Assembly: GCA_928212115.1 (NCBI GenBank)
Contig: CAKMRJ010005523.1
Location: forward strand, 107,084,357-107,148,356
Direction: 5' to 3'
Length of the DNA: 64,000 nucleotides
DNA from: Lactuca virosa
Lineage: Eukaryota; Streptophyta; Magnoliopsida; Asterales; Asteraceae
Below the pieces are notes generated by a model. It was not told where the DNA came from. It did not search any database and saw nothing but the letters and a program-made list of their open reading frames with translations. This document shows, piece by piece, positions 23,125 to 34,788 of the stretch. Numbering within the stretch: the stretch's first letter is position 1; the number at the start of each line of letters is the position of its first letter. The translations under genes and the position numbers were made by a program.

Positions 23125-24203
23125 TTATACTACTGCTTGTGATTTTATTGTTGATCTCGGTTCATATTTGATGGCGTATGTGCTTAGCTTCACGGAACAT
23201 TTTGCCATCCTACCTGATATCTCTGGTTTTCGCATAACACTCTTAATGGGGTAATTAGTTCTTACATGTATAGTATGTGTTTCAAAATAGTGTCTTAATT
23301 TGGTGGAAGTAGTTACTAATGCAAGTATTAGTTTTTCAAGATGAGAGTACCTTGTCTCAGTATCCAAGATTCTTTTACTTACATAGTAGATGGGATGTTA
23401 GTCTCCATTAAGATCCTTGGCTAAAACTGCATTTACAATATTAGAGGATACTGAAATATATAGAAGGAGTGATTCCCCATCTAAAGGTTTCACCAAGAAG
23501 GGTGCTGAATTTAAATAATTTTTAAGTTCCTAAAAAGGATCCTCATGTTCTTTGTTCCACTCAAACCATTTATTTTTCTTCAAGATGTCATAGAAAGGTT
23601 TACACCTCTCTGAGGATCTTGAGATGAATCTGTTTAAGGCTGCTACTCTTCTTGTTAGTCTTTGAACATCCTTTGTCAAGGATGGGGATCTTAGATCGAC
23701 GATGGCCTTTATGTTCTCCGGTCTTGCTTCTATTCCTCTTTTAGTTACCATGTACCAAAGGAACTTGCCTAATATCATCCCAAAATGGCATTTGGAAGGA
23801 TTTAGCTTCATGTTGTATTTGTCTAGTATGTTGAAGGCATCTTCAAGATCCTTGAGGTGATCTTCAACTTTCCTTCATTTGACCAACATGTCATCGATGT
23901 AGATTTCCATGGTGTCCCTTAGTTTGTCCTTGAACATCCAACTAGCCTTTGGTATGTTACAACTGCATTTTTAAGACCAAAGGGCATAGCAGTATATCAA
24001 TATATACATGTTGGGTTTATGAATGTGGTATCTTCTTGGTCTGATGGTTCCATCTGAATTTGTTGAAATCCTGCTGATGCATCCATGAACGTTAATAGTA
24101 CGTGGCCAGACGTAGCATATATCATGGAATCTATGTGCGGCAGGGGAAAGGGGTCCATAAGGCAAGCCTTGTTAAGATCCGTATAGTCCACGCATACTCT
24201 CTA
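23125..24203 (-). pseudogene. Gypsy-1 reverse transcriptase (central part) and RNase H
   Basis: Minus-strand blocks: YTDLNKACLMDPFPLPHI, LLTFMDASAGFQQI with the first catalytic Asp, YIDDM (about 23900) with both catalytic Asps kept, MKLNPSKCHFG, GIEARPENIKAI, LTRRVAALNRFISRSS, FYDILKKN and the RNase H/connection segment YSHLEKLILALVTTSTKLRHYF...TNYPIK. Frameshifts near 23970, 23815 and 23520 break the frame. The solo LTR at 24209 cuts it within the KNGKWRV motif. Confidence 0.87.
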
Positions 24204-24208
24204 TTTAC

Positions 24209-24781
24209 TGTTGGGACCAGGATCCTAAAAAATCTAGGATCCTCAGCAACATCAGGATCCCGGTTAATTACCATTATTATTTTTACCAATATTTATAACG
24301 GTCATATTTTGTCTATAACAAACACGTATGCAGAAGTAGTCAAGGGAAGACCAATTCTCAATGAAGAATCATCTCAACTATGCTAAAGACCCGGAATACT
24401 TGGTCAAATAACGTTCATGAAGCTAGTCATAGAGGATCCCGTGAATATCTGACATCTTGTTGGCTAAATTAGACTATAAATTGACACTTGTAATCTACAC
24501 ACGACACATTGTTCTTTAGCTCAAGATTACTCTATGCAATTCTCTACTCATTCTTACTAAGAACTCATTGTAATCTTTAGTTTATATCAATAAAATCATC
24601 AAGCCAGGTGATCATTATCACCTTCCAAGGTTTTATGCCGGAGATCCTAGCAAGGATCAAGGGCTTTCCTTGTAAACCATTGTGTTACTTTTCTTTTACT
24701 ACTTGTTATTACACAATCTGAACATCACAGCCTCTCATTCAATTTGGTTGATTAGTACTTGTGTAATTTTTGACCAAAACA
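24209..24781 (+). mobile_element. Tat-family solo LTR inside Gypsy-1 reverse transcriptase
   Basis: 573 bases from TGTTGGGACCAGGATCC to GACCAAAACA, flanked by a perfect TTTAC duplication (24204-24208 and 24782-24786). It matches the Gypsy-2 5' LTR (46160-46758) along its length and lies opposite in orientation to its host. Joining the flanks restores the reading through the K-N-G-K motif of reverse transcriptase as in Gypsy-2. Confidence 0.93.
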
Positions 24782-24786
24782 TTTAC

Positions 24787-25913
24787 CATTCTTCTTTTTT
24801 ACGACGACCACATTGGCTAGCCATCTTTGGAACTTGACCTCCTTGATCAGCCCTGTTTTAGGAAGTTTTTCTACTTCTTCTTGGATGATCTAATTCCTCT
24901 TGGGTGCAAACTTCCTTCTTTTTTGATGTATGGGTCTAAAAGAAGGATCAATGTTAAGTTTGAGAGTTATAATATTTTTTTCTGTACCTGTCATGTATTC
25001 ATGCTTCCATGTGAAGGTTTTCCTTCTTTCTTTCAGGATCTTTATTATATCTTCTTCTATGTTTTCTGGAAGTGAGGATCCTATGAGTATTTTCACATCG
25101 GGATCCTTAAAGTCAAGGGGCATTTCTTTTGTATCTTTTTATCCAGCTTCTCGTACATCTCGTGCCATGGGGTGGGCGTATTTACACATTGATGGTATGT
25201 TGATAGGACCACCTTCATGTCGTGGATCCACGACCTTCCTAATATAACATTATAGGTGGATAATGTATCAATTACACAAAATCATTGCATAGAGTATACC
25301 CCTTCTATGTATATAGGTAGCATTATTTTTTCGACCACATGCTTTGTTTTGTCATTGAGTCCTATTAGCACTAAGGATCTTTTGACTATTTCGGACTTGG
25401 GGATGTTCATTCTTTTTAAAGCATCCAGTAGTATAATCTTAACCGAGGATCCTCTGTCGAGTAGGATCCTTCTAACAAAATGGTTGTCGATGTAAAGGGT
25501 GACCACACGTCCATCCTCATGGGGATCCTGGACGTCTGCTATGTCTGTTTCGTCGAAGGTGATCTCCTTCTCGTTTGTGATTGACGTATTATTTTTAGGC
25601 CTTTCTTCTTTCTTCGTTTTCGACACTTTGGCATGTATTTTGTTGCAGAATAAGAGGTACCACATATGTGAGATCCTCCTAAGATAACATTTATTACCTT
25701 GGCGTCCGCAGTAGGGGATCCTGGTCTCTCTAGGATCCTTTGAGGATCCTGATCCCTTTCTTTGGATCTTTCTTTTCTCCTTTCCAGTATCTCTTTGAGA
25801 TATCCCTTGCTGAGTAGGTAACTAATCTCCTTCATGAGGGTTATGCAATCTTCAATAACGTGACCAAAATCCTCATGGTTTGCACACCATTTGGACTTAT
25901 CTTTCCAGGTCAT
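24787..25913 (-). pseudogene. Gypsy-1 protease and N-terminal reverse transcriptase
   Basis: The frame 25913-25539 gives WCANHEDFGHVIEDC and ISYLLSKGYLKE. The frame 25665-25282 gives VTLYIDNHFVRRILLDRGSSVKI, where the protease loop Asp-Gly-Gly-Ser-Ser of Gypsy-2 reads DRGSS, a likely inactivating change. KDPDVKILIGSSL, FTWKHEYMTG, LNIDPSFRPIHQKRRKFAPKRN follow at 25123-24890, leading into the reverse transcriptase broken by the solo LTR. Frameshift breaks lie around 25540 and 25280. Confidence 0.82.
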
Positions 25914-27356
25914 AGACTTTTCTTATTTTCTTGTCCATCTCTATTTGTTGCCAAGATCCTGCATAGCAAATATTAAACCTAAAACATCCACAAAAAAAGC
26001 AATAGTCAGTGATCTTAGGAAATTCTTCTTCATCCCCTTCATCTTCAAGGGCATTAACCCTATGATGATCTGGTTTGGAATAATATTTGGACTTCTGGGA
26101 TCTTTGGGTCGAGGAGTCGTCCTTCCTATTGGGGTTATCATAGGAGTTTCGTAGATTACTCCTTTTTTGGATCTCCTTGTCTTCTTTAAACCTTATGAAT
26201 CTTATTGCTCTTTTTCTCACTTCGTCCATTCTTTTACATGAGTCATTACAATGTCTTTGTAGAAAGGAGAGTCCTTTTTCAAGCCCATTTTGAAGTCTTC
26301 TATGAAAATTTTCCAAATAGATGTTGGGGATACTCAAGGATTCCTATCAAACCTGTTCACATAATCCCTTAGGGATTCCTTAGGATCCTGAACTACTCGG
26401 TAAAGATCACTAGTGATCTTCTCGAATGTTCTTCTATAAGAAAATTGATTGTTAAAAAGATTAACTAAGTGAGAAAACGAAGTAATAGAGTAAGGAGGAA
26501 CATTAACAAGCCATTTTAAGGCTGATCCTGTGAGGGTTGAACCGAAACAATTGCATAGACAAGCTTCCTTTAAATGTTTACGAATGGGGACGATTTCCAT
26601 TCTTTCCCTGTATTGTGCCACATGTTCTTCAAGATCCGTGGTTCCGTCATAAGGCTTCATACTGGGCGTTTGGAAGCGCTTTAGGACTTCAGTATCACCT
26701 ATCGCAGTAGAAAATCTCGAGATCACGTGGCTTGTTGGGGAAACTTCCAGTATAGGTTGGACTACTCTGAGCATACTTAAGATCATCGTTCTTAACTGTT
26801 GGAGTTCATCGGCCATGACCGGAATCATTTCTGCATCAAGGTCTATAGAGTTATTATTAAAAGTATTATTATTCATGAAGTTACCAAAATCCTTGTTATT
26901 GGGAGTGATAAAGGTTTCGATGGGATCCTGTACCACATGAGCTCGCTCATTTGGAGCTGCACCATAAGCATGAGTCGGGGTTGGTGTTGAGGATCCTATC
27001 TCTCGGCGGTTTCCTGAGGATCATGTATTGTCAGTTCTGGATCTTGGGCTATAAGATCGAGGGTGTTGCTTCTTGGGGTTTGTGGATCTTCGTCCTCATT
27101 CTCTCTACTTCCTTGAGCATCATTGTGTTGTCCTCTGATGTTGAGAAATTTGTCATGCCAGTCTCTTCATCATAGCGAAGAGCTCATTGTTGGAAAACAC
27201 TACGGGGGGATCCTGAAATCCTTGGGTAGTGACAGGAGATGTGTTTTTCTTTGGTGCCTCTGAACTCTTCTTGGGAGCCCCGCTTGGAGGCGGTGGAAGG
27301 TTATTAGAGGAAATGGGAGGAATGGAGGAAGAGGATAAGATTGGTTGGGTATACAT
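25914..27356 (-). pseudogene. Gypsy-1 gag
   Basis: Starts at ATG 27354-27356 with MYTQPILSSSSIPP and a Pro/Ser-rich N-terminus, parallel to Gypsy-2 gag. The 26936-26334 frame holds the retrotransposon gag core: DTEVLKRFQTPSMKPYDGTT, EHVAQYRERMEIVPI, ALKWLVNVPPYS, LFNNQFSYRRTFEKITSDLY. The 26337-25897 frame holds the C-terminal basic region. Stops and frameshifts near 27150, 26940 and 26334 break it. It would form the capsid of the particle. Confidence 0.85.
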
Positions 27357-27405
27357 GATTCTCTAACGATTGTGAACACCACGACCCCACGGTGGACGCC
27401 AAAAT

Positions 27406-28843
27406 TGTTTTGGTCAAAACATGATCAAGTAATATTCAACCAAGGTGTATGAGAGGCTGTGGTGTTTGAGCCAATGCAAATATCGAATATTATTCAAAGT
27501 AATACAATTAAATTACAAGGAAAGCCCTTGATCCTATATAGGATCTCTCGCATAAAACCTTGGGAGGTGATAATAATCACATGCCTTGTTTCTATTGATT
27601 TGAATATAAGATTATAGAGATGATGAAGGTAATACAAATACAAATGTAGTAGTAGAGCTAATTGTGTGTCTCGTGTGTGTTTTACAAATGTTACTTAATG
27701 GGTTTTATGCAAAACAAATAAACTTAAACTCGTACGTGTGCATGTAACCCTAATAAAGATCTATGTTTTCTCTATTAAACCAATAACTAAGAACATAAAA
27801 AATAAATAAATAAATAAGAACCCAAGGAAATTTTCAAAATTACTAAAGAAAAGGTTTAGGGTTACATACCTTTTAGTTGTTATAGCAAACAACTAGAATT
27901 CTCCTTTATTGATTTCTTGAAAGCAAGCACCACAATTGTCGTGCCTCTAATGGAATCACGCCCAAACTAGCAAGAGGAACACTACAGAGAGAGGAGAAGA
28001 GAGCCAAGATTTCGTCAAGACTTGTAGAAGGAAGGGATAGACGAAATTATGGGCTAGGGAACTCCTTATATAGTTGAGGAAACTTGGTGCCAAAGCTAGG
28101 GTTAAAGGGAAATCCCTAGATCCTTTGCTTGGTGACCAACCAGCCCATGACCCCTTGTCCAAGGGGCCTTGCACGAAATCTCCTAAGGTTTCCCTAGAGA
28201 TTTTCGTCCAGCTCTTCCAAGGGGTTCTAGAGCCTTCCTTTCCCAACTATTAATAAATAACAAAACAGTCCCTGTACTTTTAATTAATTCAATTATTCCC
28301 AAAATTAATTCCTATTAATTTTTGATTAATTATTAATTAAATTATATGATTGCTAATTAATATATTATTTTCGTAACACATTAATAAATCATTTATTTAA
28401 TTTATTATTTACATAATAAATTAATCTCTATCTCGAAAAGTCATCATGTCCAATTACTAGGTTTGAGGGCAACCCAAAAGGATTGTGCTACTATCAATTC
28501 AAATATATACCAATTTTAGTTATGGTCTTAGAGACCTAATCCAACATTGTCTAAACTAAGTAATAACAAGTCTGATATTTCCGGGATCCTCTAGAATGAA
28601 TATATGCATGTTGTTTGACTTGGTTCTCCCAGGTCTTTAGCATGGTTGAAATGATTCTTCATGGAGAATGTGTCTTATGTTGACTAATTCTGCACATGTG
28701 AGAAAAACAATGTAGAATATAGCCGTTAAAAGTGTTAGGAAATATTAATGTTAATAATTAGGATCCTGAGATGTGCTGAAGGATCCTAAACCTTCAAAAA
28801 TATTAAGGATCCTGAATATAATTCTGGGATCCTGCCCCTAACA
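27406..28843 (-). repeat. Gypsy-1 5' LTR, split by a copia solo LTR
   Basis: Begins TGTTTTGGTCAAAAC and ends CCCCTAACA. It matches 17577-18087 on both sides of the insertion at 27696-28546. The primer-binding site beside it reads, on the minus strand, TTTTGGCGTCCACCGTGGGG, one base from the Gypsy-2 version. A short extra block (about 28735-28800) with AGGATCCT repeats is missing from the other LTR. Confidence 0.87.
27696..28546 (-). mobile_element. Copia-like solo LTR inside the Gypsy-1 5' LTR
   Basis: Left end TAATGGGTTTTATGC and right end GAGACCTAATCCAACA are the inverse of a TGTTGGATTAGG...CCCATTA LTR related to, but diverged from, Copia-1. Internal GGCAACCCAAAAGG and the AATTAATATATTATT-type tract are shared with the other copia LTRs. 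The left LTR of Gypsy-1 shows the uninterrupted sequence. Flanking pentamers (TTACT and TTGTC) do not form a clean duplication, so the ends may be off by a few bases. Confidence 0.8.
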
Positions 28844-30152
28844 AATATTATTTCTAAGAAATTATATTTATATTAATACCCAATACTCTGTGTTAAATGT
28901 ATACACTAGTTAGGATAGTGTTATCTAAACAGAGTTGGTATTGGAGATTGATTATAAGCAGTGTAGTCTTTCCCAGTGATTAGATAAGACTTATAAAGGA
29001 TTCTTAGTTTGAGTTCAGTTTAAGGGATATTAGATTTACCTTGTACTGTGAAGATATTATATAGGCAATAACACTCGGATGATTATGAGTATTACAACCT
29101 TTTTTAGTTATACCTTAAGGGATTCTTAGTTCAATTAAGTTTCGATATTATGTATCATATTACTAAGAGTACATGTGTAATGAGATTGATGATCGGTGGG
29201 GTACATCCTACACACAGGATCACTACATTGCTATTTACCCTCCTAAAATTCTACTTGCTGACGTCGATGATGATGATAATCAGTGGCGTATGTTTCATGT
29301 ACCAAAATACTATATTAGTGTTCCCCTCCCTCCTTCTTTTTATGAGCTTTGTGTGTTAGTGTTTCCTTTCACGAAGTAATTGAGGGAACTTTGTAGACTG
29401 CCAAATAGAGTGTGTCAGTGATAGACCACTACTAGGCATGTGTGATGTTATTTTGTCAGATAGGGTGAGTCTGGGTAAAATACCTTTGGGCCAGACCACT
29501 ACAGGTATAATTATCTAGATAACCACCCCTGACTTAATTGTCTTGTGATATTTTTGAATAGAGGTTCAGCGATGAGATTTATTCCATTCCCCTCATTTTA
29601 TGTATTCATTGATCCTTGTCTGATGTGTGGTAATCCCCGAAGTAGTATCATCAACTCATTGTTCACATTCATCCTTTAGGTTAGATCTCGTAAGGTCATT
29701 GCATAGGATCAGTACATGAGGATCGATGGGATAGAGTAAAATGTGTCATAGATATAATATATCTATATTAATAGTAACAATTAATTTTGCATATTTGAAA
29801 AATATCAATATTAAAACATTATGGGATTGAAGACTCTATGTATCTCACCAGGTTTCCAACCTGGCCCACTTATTTTGTATACATCATAGATAGCGTTGTT
29901 TTGACTAATGAAGACATGAGTAGGATGATATGTGATTAAAGAGAAGACATGCAATAGAGTTCAGGACCTTTAGATCTTTACGCTGTAACATATGTTGTGT
30001 ATCGATGATGGCATCCTTATAATTTTATTATTTTGAGTCAATCTTTTGTACTAAAAAAATTTTAATGTACTAGGAATTTCTGTAATAAGAGATATTATGA
30101 TTTTGAAAGCGTAACGAATTTCTTTTTTGTTCTAAAAATTGGAGATGTCACA

Positions 30153-30565
30153 TATAATCTCCACATTTCAGTAACTTTACTTAAGTTCTCGTCAATATTA
30201 AACAGTATTAAAGATTCCATAAAATTGTTGTTAAGTTATAATTTATAGAGGTATTCCTCGAAACAAACATAGCCAGTCATATACAAACTGTAACTATAAG
30301 TTGCATTACTGTATCCAGTCGTAAAAGAATAACCAACATTCGCTAACTAAGATACAAATAATTCATTTTAAGTTATACTCGATGTATAAAGAGTATCATT
30401 AATACTTAAACAATAACCAATTTCTAAAAAAATAATATAGGTGGGTTAAATGCTTCTATGTTTAAGTCTTCATCATTCGTAATTTTGATTGCTCATAGAC
30501 TTCAATTTAGCATTTAGATTGTATGGAATCCCTATAATAAAAAGTTACACATGTACTATGGAAGT
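30153..30565 (-). pseudogene. Copia-0 GAG-pre-integrase remnant
   Basis: On the minus strand, fragments such as NDTLYTSSIT, NELFVS, LANVGYSFTTG and NLSKVTEMWRL (30153-30190) resemble the region just before the HCRLGH zinc motif of copia integrase. This is the part missing from Copia-0 at 4388, so the two segments form one element separated by the solo LTR. Heavy decay makes the exact right end uncertain. Confidence 0.55.
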
Positions 30566-30674
30566 TATAACAACTCGGATTTTCTACTCATACATCTAAG
30601 GGAATTATCATATTTTTTCTACTACATGCAGAATTCTATTGAAAAAAACACTTTACATCCCAGGGTTAATCACG

Positions 30675-30706
30675 CACTACAAGAAAAACGCAATTTTGCT
30701 AGGGAA
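30675..30706 (+). repeat. CACTA left terminal inverted repeat
   Basis: Begins CACTACAAGAAAAACGC, followed by AATTTTGCTAGGGAA. Two bases differ from the inverse of the right terminus. Confidence 0.93.
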
Positions 30707-31140
30707 TGTTACTATGGAACGTATTTTCGTTGTTAATCTGCAATGGATCGTGCTATGGAATGTCGTTCCATAGCAATGTTGCTACCACATTGTCTACGGA
30801 TTTTATTTCTGGTAGCGAGAGTGGGAGTTGCTAGGGAAAATGCTACCGACTCCATATCCGTTGGTATTATGCTACCCATAGTGCTATGGAACAAAAATTC
30901 GTAGCAATTTTCCAACGAAATTTGTTACCAAATCACTTTCTGTTGTACTGCTGCTATGGAATTCATCATCGTGGTTACTATGCAACGGAGTTTGTGAAGG
31001 AAACCAATTCCATAGTTGAATTGCTACGGAGGTACCATTCGTAGGTATTTGCTAGGGAATTCTGCTATGGAATATGATTTCGTTTGCTTGTTTTGCTATG
31101 GAATAAAACGCGTAGCTAATTTGTGATGGCATTTGTTGGA
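30707..31140. repeat. CACTA left subterminal repeats (GCTATGGAA type)
   Basis: At least eight copies of a GCTATGGAA/GCTAGGGAA motif on either strand (for example near 30711, 30751, 30829, 30881, 30952, 31051, 31064 and 31097). Such arrays bind TNPA in known CACTA elements, so this is the likely transposase binding region. Confidence 0.8.
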
Positions 31141-31706
31141 ATGTTGTATCCTTAATTAATCTTCTTATACTATGGATGAATTATTATTATGATGAATGGA
31201 ATTTGTAAGATATGGTTTGAATGAAATGTTTTTGAATTGGTAATATGTGGCATAAACTAATGGATAAAAAATGTAAAAATGAATTATAAAGTAGATATTG
31301 CTGGCAAGCAGACTCGAACTTAAGCTTATGCTAGAAAAGGGCGCGGTTAAGCCAGTTATGCTAATCAAGTTGTGTATAATTTCTTGAAAACATAGTATAT
31401 AATTAATAATTAACAACGAATTCATTACAAAGTTATTTTTAATTACATTAACCGGGCATGTTAAAGTATATATAATCTATGTAGATTAATATTCCTTAAT
31501 AACGAATTCATTACAAACTTATTTTTAATTACATTAACTATACTTCATCACAAAAATAACATGGGTTTTACGTATACTTCATCCTACTCAAACAACATAG
31601 CAAGCAAAAATGACTAAATTGCCCTTTTAACAGAACGATGTAAACACAAAACCAAAATAAAATTATAGTAGTACTATACAACTTCATATACAATACAATA
31701 AGAACA
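31141..31706. other. CACTA non-coding segment left of the F-box-like genes
   Basis: AT-rich sequence with a short direct repeat (AATTAA.AACGAATTCATTACAAA at about 31405 and 31497). No supported coding. Confidence 0.5.
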
Positions 31707-32777
31707 CTAATATTCAATGTCCATTCTATTATCAACCATTAATATTTTTAACAAAAATATACAAAACCTACCACACTCTACATACCAACGACAAACCGTG
31801 CAATATCTTTGTCGATCCTCATCCTCTTCATGGCCTATTTCCAATGCACATTTAACAGAATGACGTGGGTCTTCACATTGGAATGTGATGTTATTCGTTG
31901 TAAGTCTATGAACAACATCAACAGCCCGCAACAACTCTTTGGCACTATCAACAACACCCATGTACTCCCCATCATCCGGAACTGCCCAGCCAAAATAGGC
32001 ATCAAGTAATTGTAAACCTACACATTAAAATATCCATCAATTAATCCAATGTACCCTTTTCAATAAAACAGTAAATATTATACAACACAACACAACTAAA
32101 TACTAACCCCAAACTACAAACATGCCTTAATTAACTATATATATAATTTAATTTACATATATACCATATATACATACCTTCATCACATTGAAGATGCCCT
32201 CTTGAAATGTAGTTCATTTTAAGCAAATAAATTGCCTGAAGATGATCTTCATGTGCTGCTTGTCTCAACAAAGTCATTCCTAAATCAAAATTGCCATACT
32301 AAAAGCACTCATCCTGTTGACATAATAACAATATCAATATATAACATCAATGACACTAAATATTAATAAATGGTATAGATTACATATAATTACTGAAACT
32401 ACACATACAATTCCTTGTCTGAACATGGCTTCAATGTTATTATGCAATGCACATGTGCGTATAAATAAATCAACTTTCAGATATTTGGGACCCATTCCTT
32501 CAAACATGTCAATGCATGTTGTTCTGTACACTTGAGGATCACACCCCTGCTTCATACATCTTCTTTGAACTTCAAAAATTTAAATACACAGTAAATAACA
32601 AACAAATAAAGTTTTATTTCATCAAATATACATTCATTAGTTGATGTTTATTGAGAATTACCAAAGTCTTGTAGAGACGATGTCTTTCGCGGATTCTGAC
32701 CCTAATACTACAAATATCCGACTCAAAAGCTCTAGTTGGAGATCATCTAACGAACGGCGACTTCTAGTATTCGACAT
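31707..32777 (-). CDS. F-box-like protein (At2g35280 type), copy A, inside CACTA
   Basis: ATG at 32775-32777 opens MSNTRSRRSLDDLQLELLSRI and VLGSESAKDIVSTRL, a recognisable N-terminal F-box. Later exons give CDPQVYRTTCIDMFEGMGPK and NNIEAMFRQGIV (32555-32410), then GMTLLRQAAHEDHLQAIYLLKM (about 32300-32190), a Sel1-like repeat. The last exon (about 32010-31707) holds DGEYMGVVDSAKEL, CEDPRHSVKCALEIGHEED and a Cys cluster CTVCRWYVECGRFC. Order and motifs fit plant F-box proteins with a Sel1-like region, usually adaptors of SCF ubiquitin ligases. Several introns are implied. The joint of exons 1 and 2 could not be made in frame with obvious splice sites, so it may be broken. Confidence 0.68.
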
Positions 32778-33978
32778 TTTACTTACAAAATACACATTGG
32801 AGTAGTTGATTTCATTTTTTTTAAATTAAGCGTAACTATGAAAGACAGTGTAACAGGGTGTGGAAAAAAACTTAATTTTTGTTGATCTGGTCGAGAGGAG
32901 TACAGGAGTCTCTATTATCGGAGAAAATCGTTTTTGAGAACGATTACCCTTCGACGATTTGGGGGTTTTAGTATTTGTATGCAGATTTATCGTCCGGAAA
33001 AGTTGAAATGTTCTGAATGGTTGAAGAACTGGAACGCCGGCATGACGTCAGAGGTATGATGGCGCCTTAACAATTTAGAGTGCAAAAAGACCAAATTGCC
33101 CCTGAAATCATTCAAAATATTTGAATACTAAGGGTATTTGTCTCAAAACACATATTCAAATATTATAGCCTTTTATAGCTAGGTAACATTGGACTTTTGA
33201 TTGTTGAAATGAAAAAGACAAAACTAACATATATATCATAATCCATAATGTAATACATTTATATTAACATTTCACCAAATTACTAGTATATATTCATGTA
33301 GTAATATACATATTAAAAGTGGAACAAGATTTTAACAGTAAACTTATTTACTTTAGATTTTAGACACAATAGTTTTCTTTTGTTGCCACTTTTAGTCCCT
33401 ATGTTTATAGTAACTTTTTTTACTTTGATTTTAGCCACAATACTTTTTCTTTTTTGCCACTTTTAGTCCATATGTTTATTCCTTTACAATTTTACCCTAT
33501 GCAAAGCATGACTTCTCTACTAGTTGATATTAAACCAAATTACCAAGTCCAAAATAAAATACATGTTTGTTTATGCCTTTACAATTGTATTTTATATGTA
33601 TTTAATACTAGGAAAGAACAAACATTCGCTACATACAACTATAATCATAATACAATATAAACACTAATATCAAAAGTCCAAAATACATTACTCAAACATT
33701 ATTTAAACATCATTCAAACATCATTCCAAACTTCAACTCTTTTAGTCCCTTATTAACAACACAACATATTTACTAATCAAGTAACAACATCAAATAATTA
33801 CTTATCAAGTAAATTACTATATATTCGTATATTAAACCAAAAGAATCTACAAAGCATTAATTGTCATAATATGGAAGTACATATCAACAAACTACTCATA
33901 AATTATACCAAACTCCCTGGAAAACCTAACGAAACAAGCATCTCATAAAGAAATTTCACACATAAACACACATTTGTA
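32778..33978. other. Spacer between the two F-box-like genes
   Basis: AT-rich, no supported coding. Two imperfect copies of a TTTTAGACACAATAGTTTTC / TTTTAGCCACAATACTTTT block with CTTTTAGTCC.TATGTTTAT lie about 80 bases apart (33357 and 33430). The part just upstream of copy A probably includes its promoter. Confidence 0.5.
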
Positions 33979-34788
33979 TCATTTCACAAAAGCGTCTGAC
34001 ACACTAACTACAGACTTATGCAATGAACAAGATCTATGGAAGCCATGGAAGTGTACATGTTCCCCCCCCCCCCCCCCCCCCTCCCTATTTAAGTGGAGAT
34101 GAACCTTAGAACAAGTTGCTCTAAGATTCCACTTACCATTTGCTCTGCGGTAAGCATTGTTCAACATGTCCAAAGCTTCCTGCTTCCTATGTGTCCCTGC
34201 AGCCATCAGCATCATTCCCAGGATAAATGCTGAATCCAAATGTCCCAGTGCAGATGCTTCTTCAAGCATCATTTTCCCTTCATGTTCAGCTTCTAAGAAA
34301 AATAACTTCATCTGAAAAAAAAACATTAAACACATAATTTCTAGTTAAAGTTATGCAAAACAAGTAACAGATTAATTACCACTATGCATATATATAACAA
34401 CATACCATTCCATTCCTGAATAGAATATTTGGGTTTCTCATCTCTATGCATTTATTGACAACTGCATGTTTCTGGTCAGACCAAACATGAAATCGTAATC
34501 CATCTAACTCCATATGTTTATATACTTCATCCGTTTTTCCTGGCTCGATGAAGAATCTGCAACTGCAAACGAAACACAATATTCGCTCCATAATGTAAAG
34601 ACAACTCAAATATACTTGTGAAATAGAATGATCAAAGGCAAAACTTACACACTCTTCATCCTGAAAGTCGTGACTGCTGAAATTTTTGCCAAGTCGACTA
34701 TTATTTTCTCCATCACTTCAAATGGCATGCCTGTTAGCGATTTCGTTTGATTTCTTGATTGATTCTTAGAAGAAGTACTGGCTTCCAT
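33979..34788 (-). CDS. F-box-like protein (At2g35280 type), copy B, inside CACTA
   Basis: ATG at 34786-34788 begins MEASTSSKNQSRN, then LTGMPFEVMEKIIVDLAK and TTFRMKSV (F-box-like), with a GTAAG donor near 34650. Exon 2 (about 34566-34407) has CRFFIEPGKTDEVYKHMELD and NPNILFRNGM. Exon 3 (34321-33979) has EGKMMLEEASALGHLDSAF and GTHRKQEALDMLNNAYRRAN, a Sel1-like unit. It shares its plan with copy A (F-box, NPN.LFR.G, Sel1-like), so the two are an old tandem duplicate. A run of 20 G on the coding strand (34062-34081) encodes poly-Gly and probably shifted the frame: the Cys cluster seen in copy A is not recovered after it. Confidence 0.68.
34062..34081. repeat. Homopolymer run of 20 C (G on the coding strand of F-box copy B)
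   Basis: Uninterrupted C20 in the last exon of the minus-strand gene. Such a run is prone to length change in replication and in sequencing. Confidence 0.95.

Larger units (their letters stand above)
17577..28843 (-). mobile_element. Gypsy-1: Ty3/gypsy Tat-lineage retrotransposon, minus strand
   Basis: LTRs at 17577-18087 and 27406-28843 share sequence, and the element is flanked by AATAT on both sides (17572-17576 and 28844-28848). Between them, on the minus strand from right to left, lie gag, protease, reverse transcriptase, RNase H, a second RNase H and integrase. An antisense coding region follows next to the 3' LTR. The second RNase H and the antisense frame are hallmarks of the plant Tat group (Grande, Retand, Ogre relatives). 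Two solo LTRs have inserted later. All domains carry stops or frameshifts. Confidence 0.9.
4389..30152 (+). mobile_element. Long solo LTR (gypsy/chromovirus-like), split by Copia-1 and Gypsy-1
   Basis: Begins TGTAACGCCC at 4389 and ends GATGTCACA at 30152. Removing two later insertions leaves three segments (4389-4736, 16068-17576, 28849-30152) totalling about 3.2 kb. A TATAAATTGGC promoter-like box lies near 16830, and a small CCAGGTT-TCC-AACCTGG hairpin at 29848-29864. Flanking pentamers are TATAG (4384-4388) and TATAA (30153-30157), a 4/5 target duplication. The same decayed copia lies on both sides, supporting insertion into it. No gag or pol of this element is present, so it is a solo LTR. 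Short open frames at 16680 and 29150 look non-coding. The chromovirus assignment is inferred from LTR style only. Confidence 0.62.

Noticed and set aside
29150..29379. Two overlapping short plus-strand frames
   Set aside because: They lie in the right arm of the long solo LTR, are frame-shifted readings of the same bases and have no recognisable domain.
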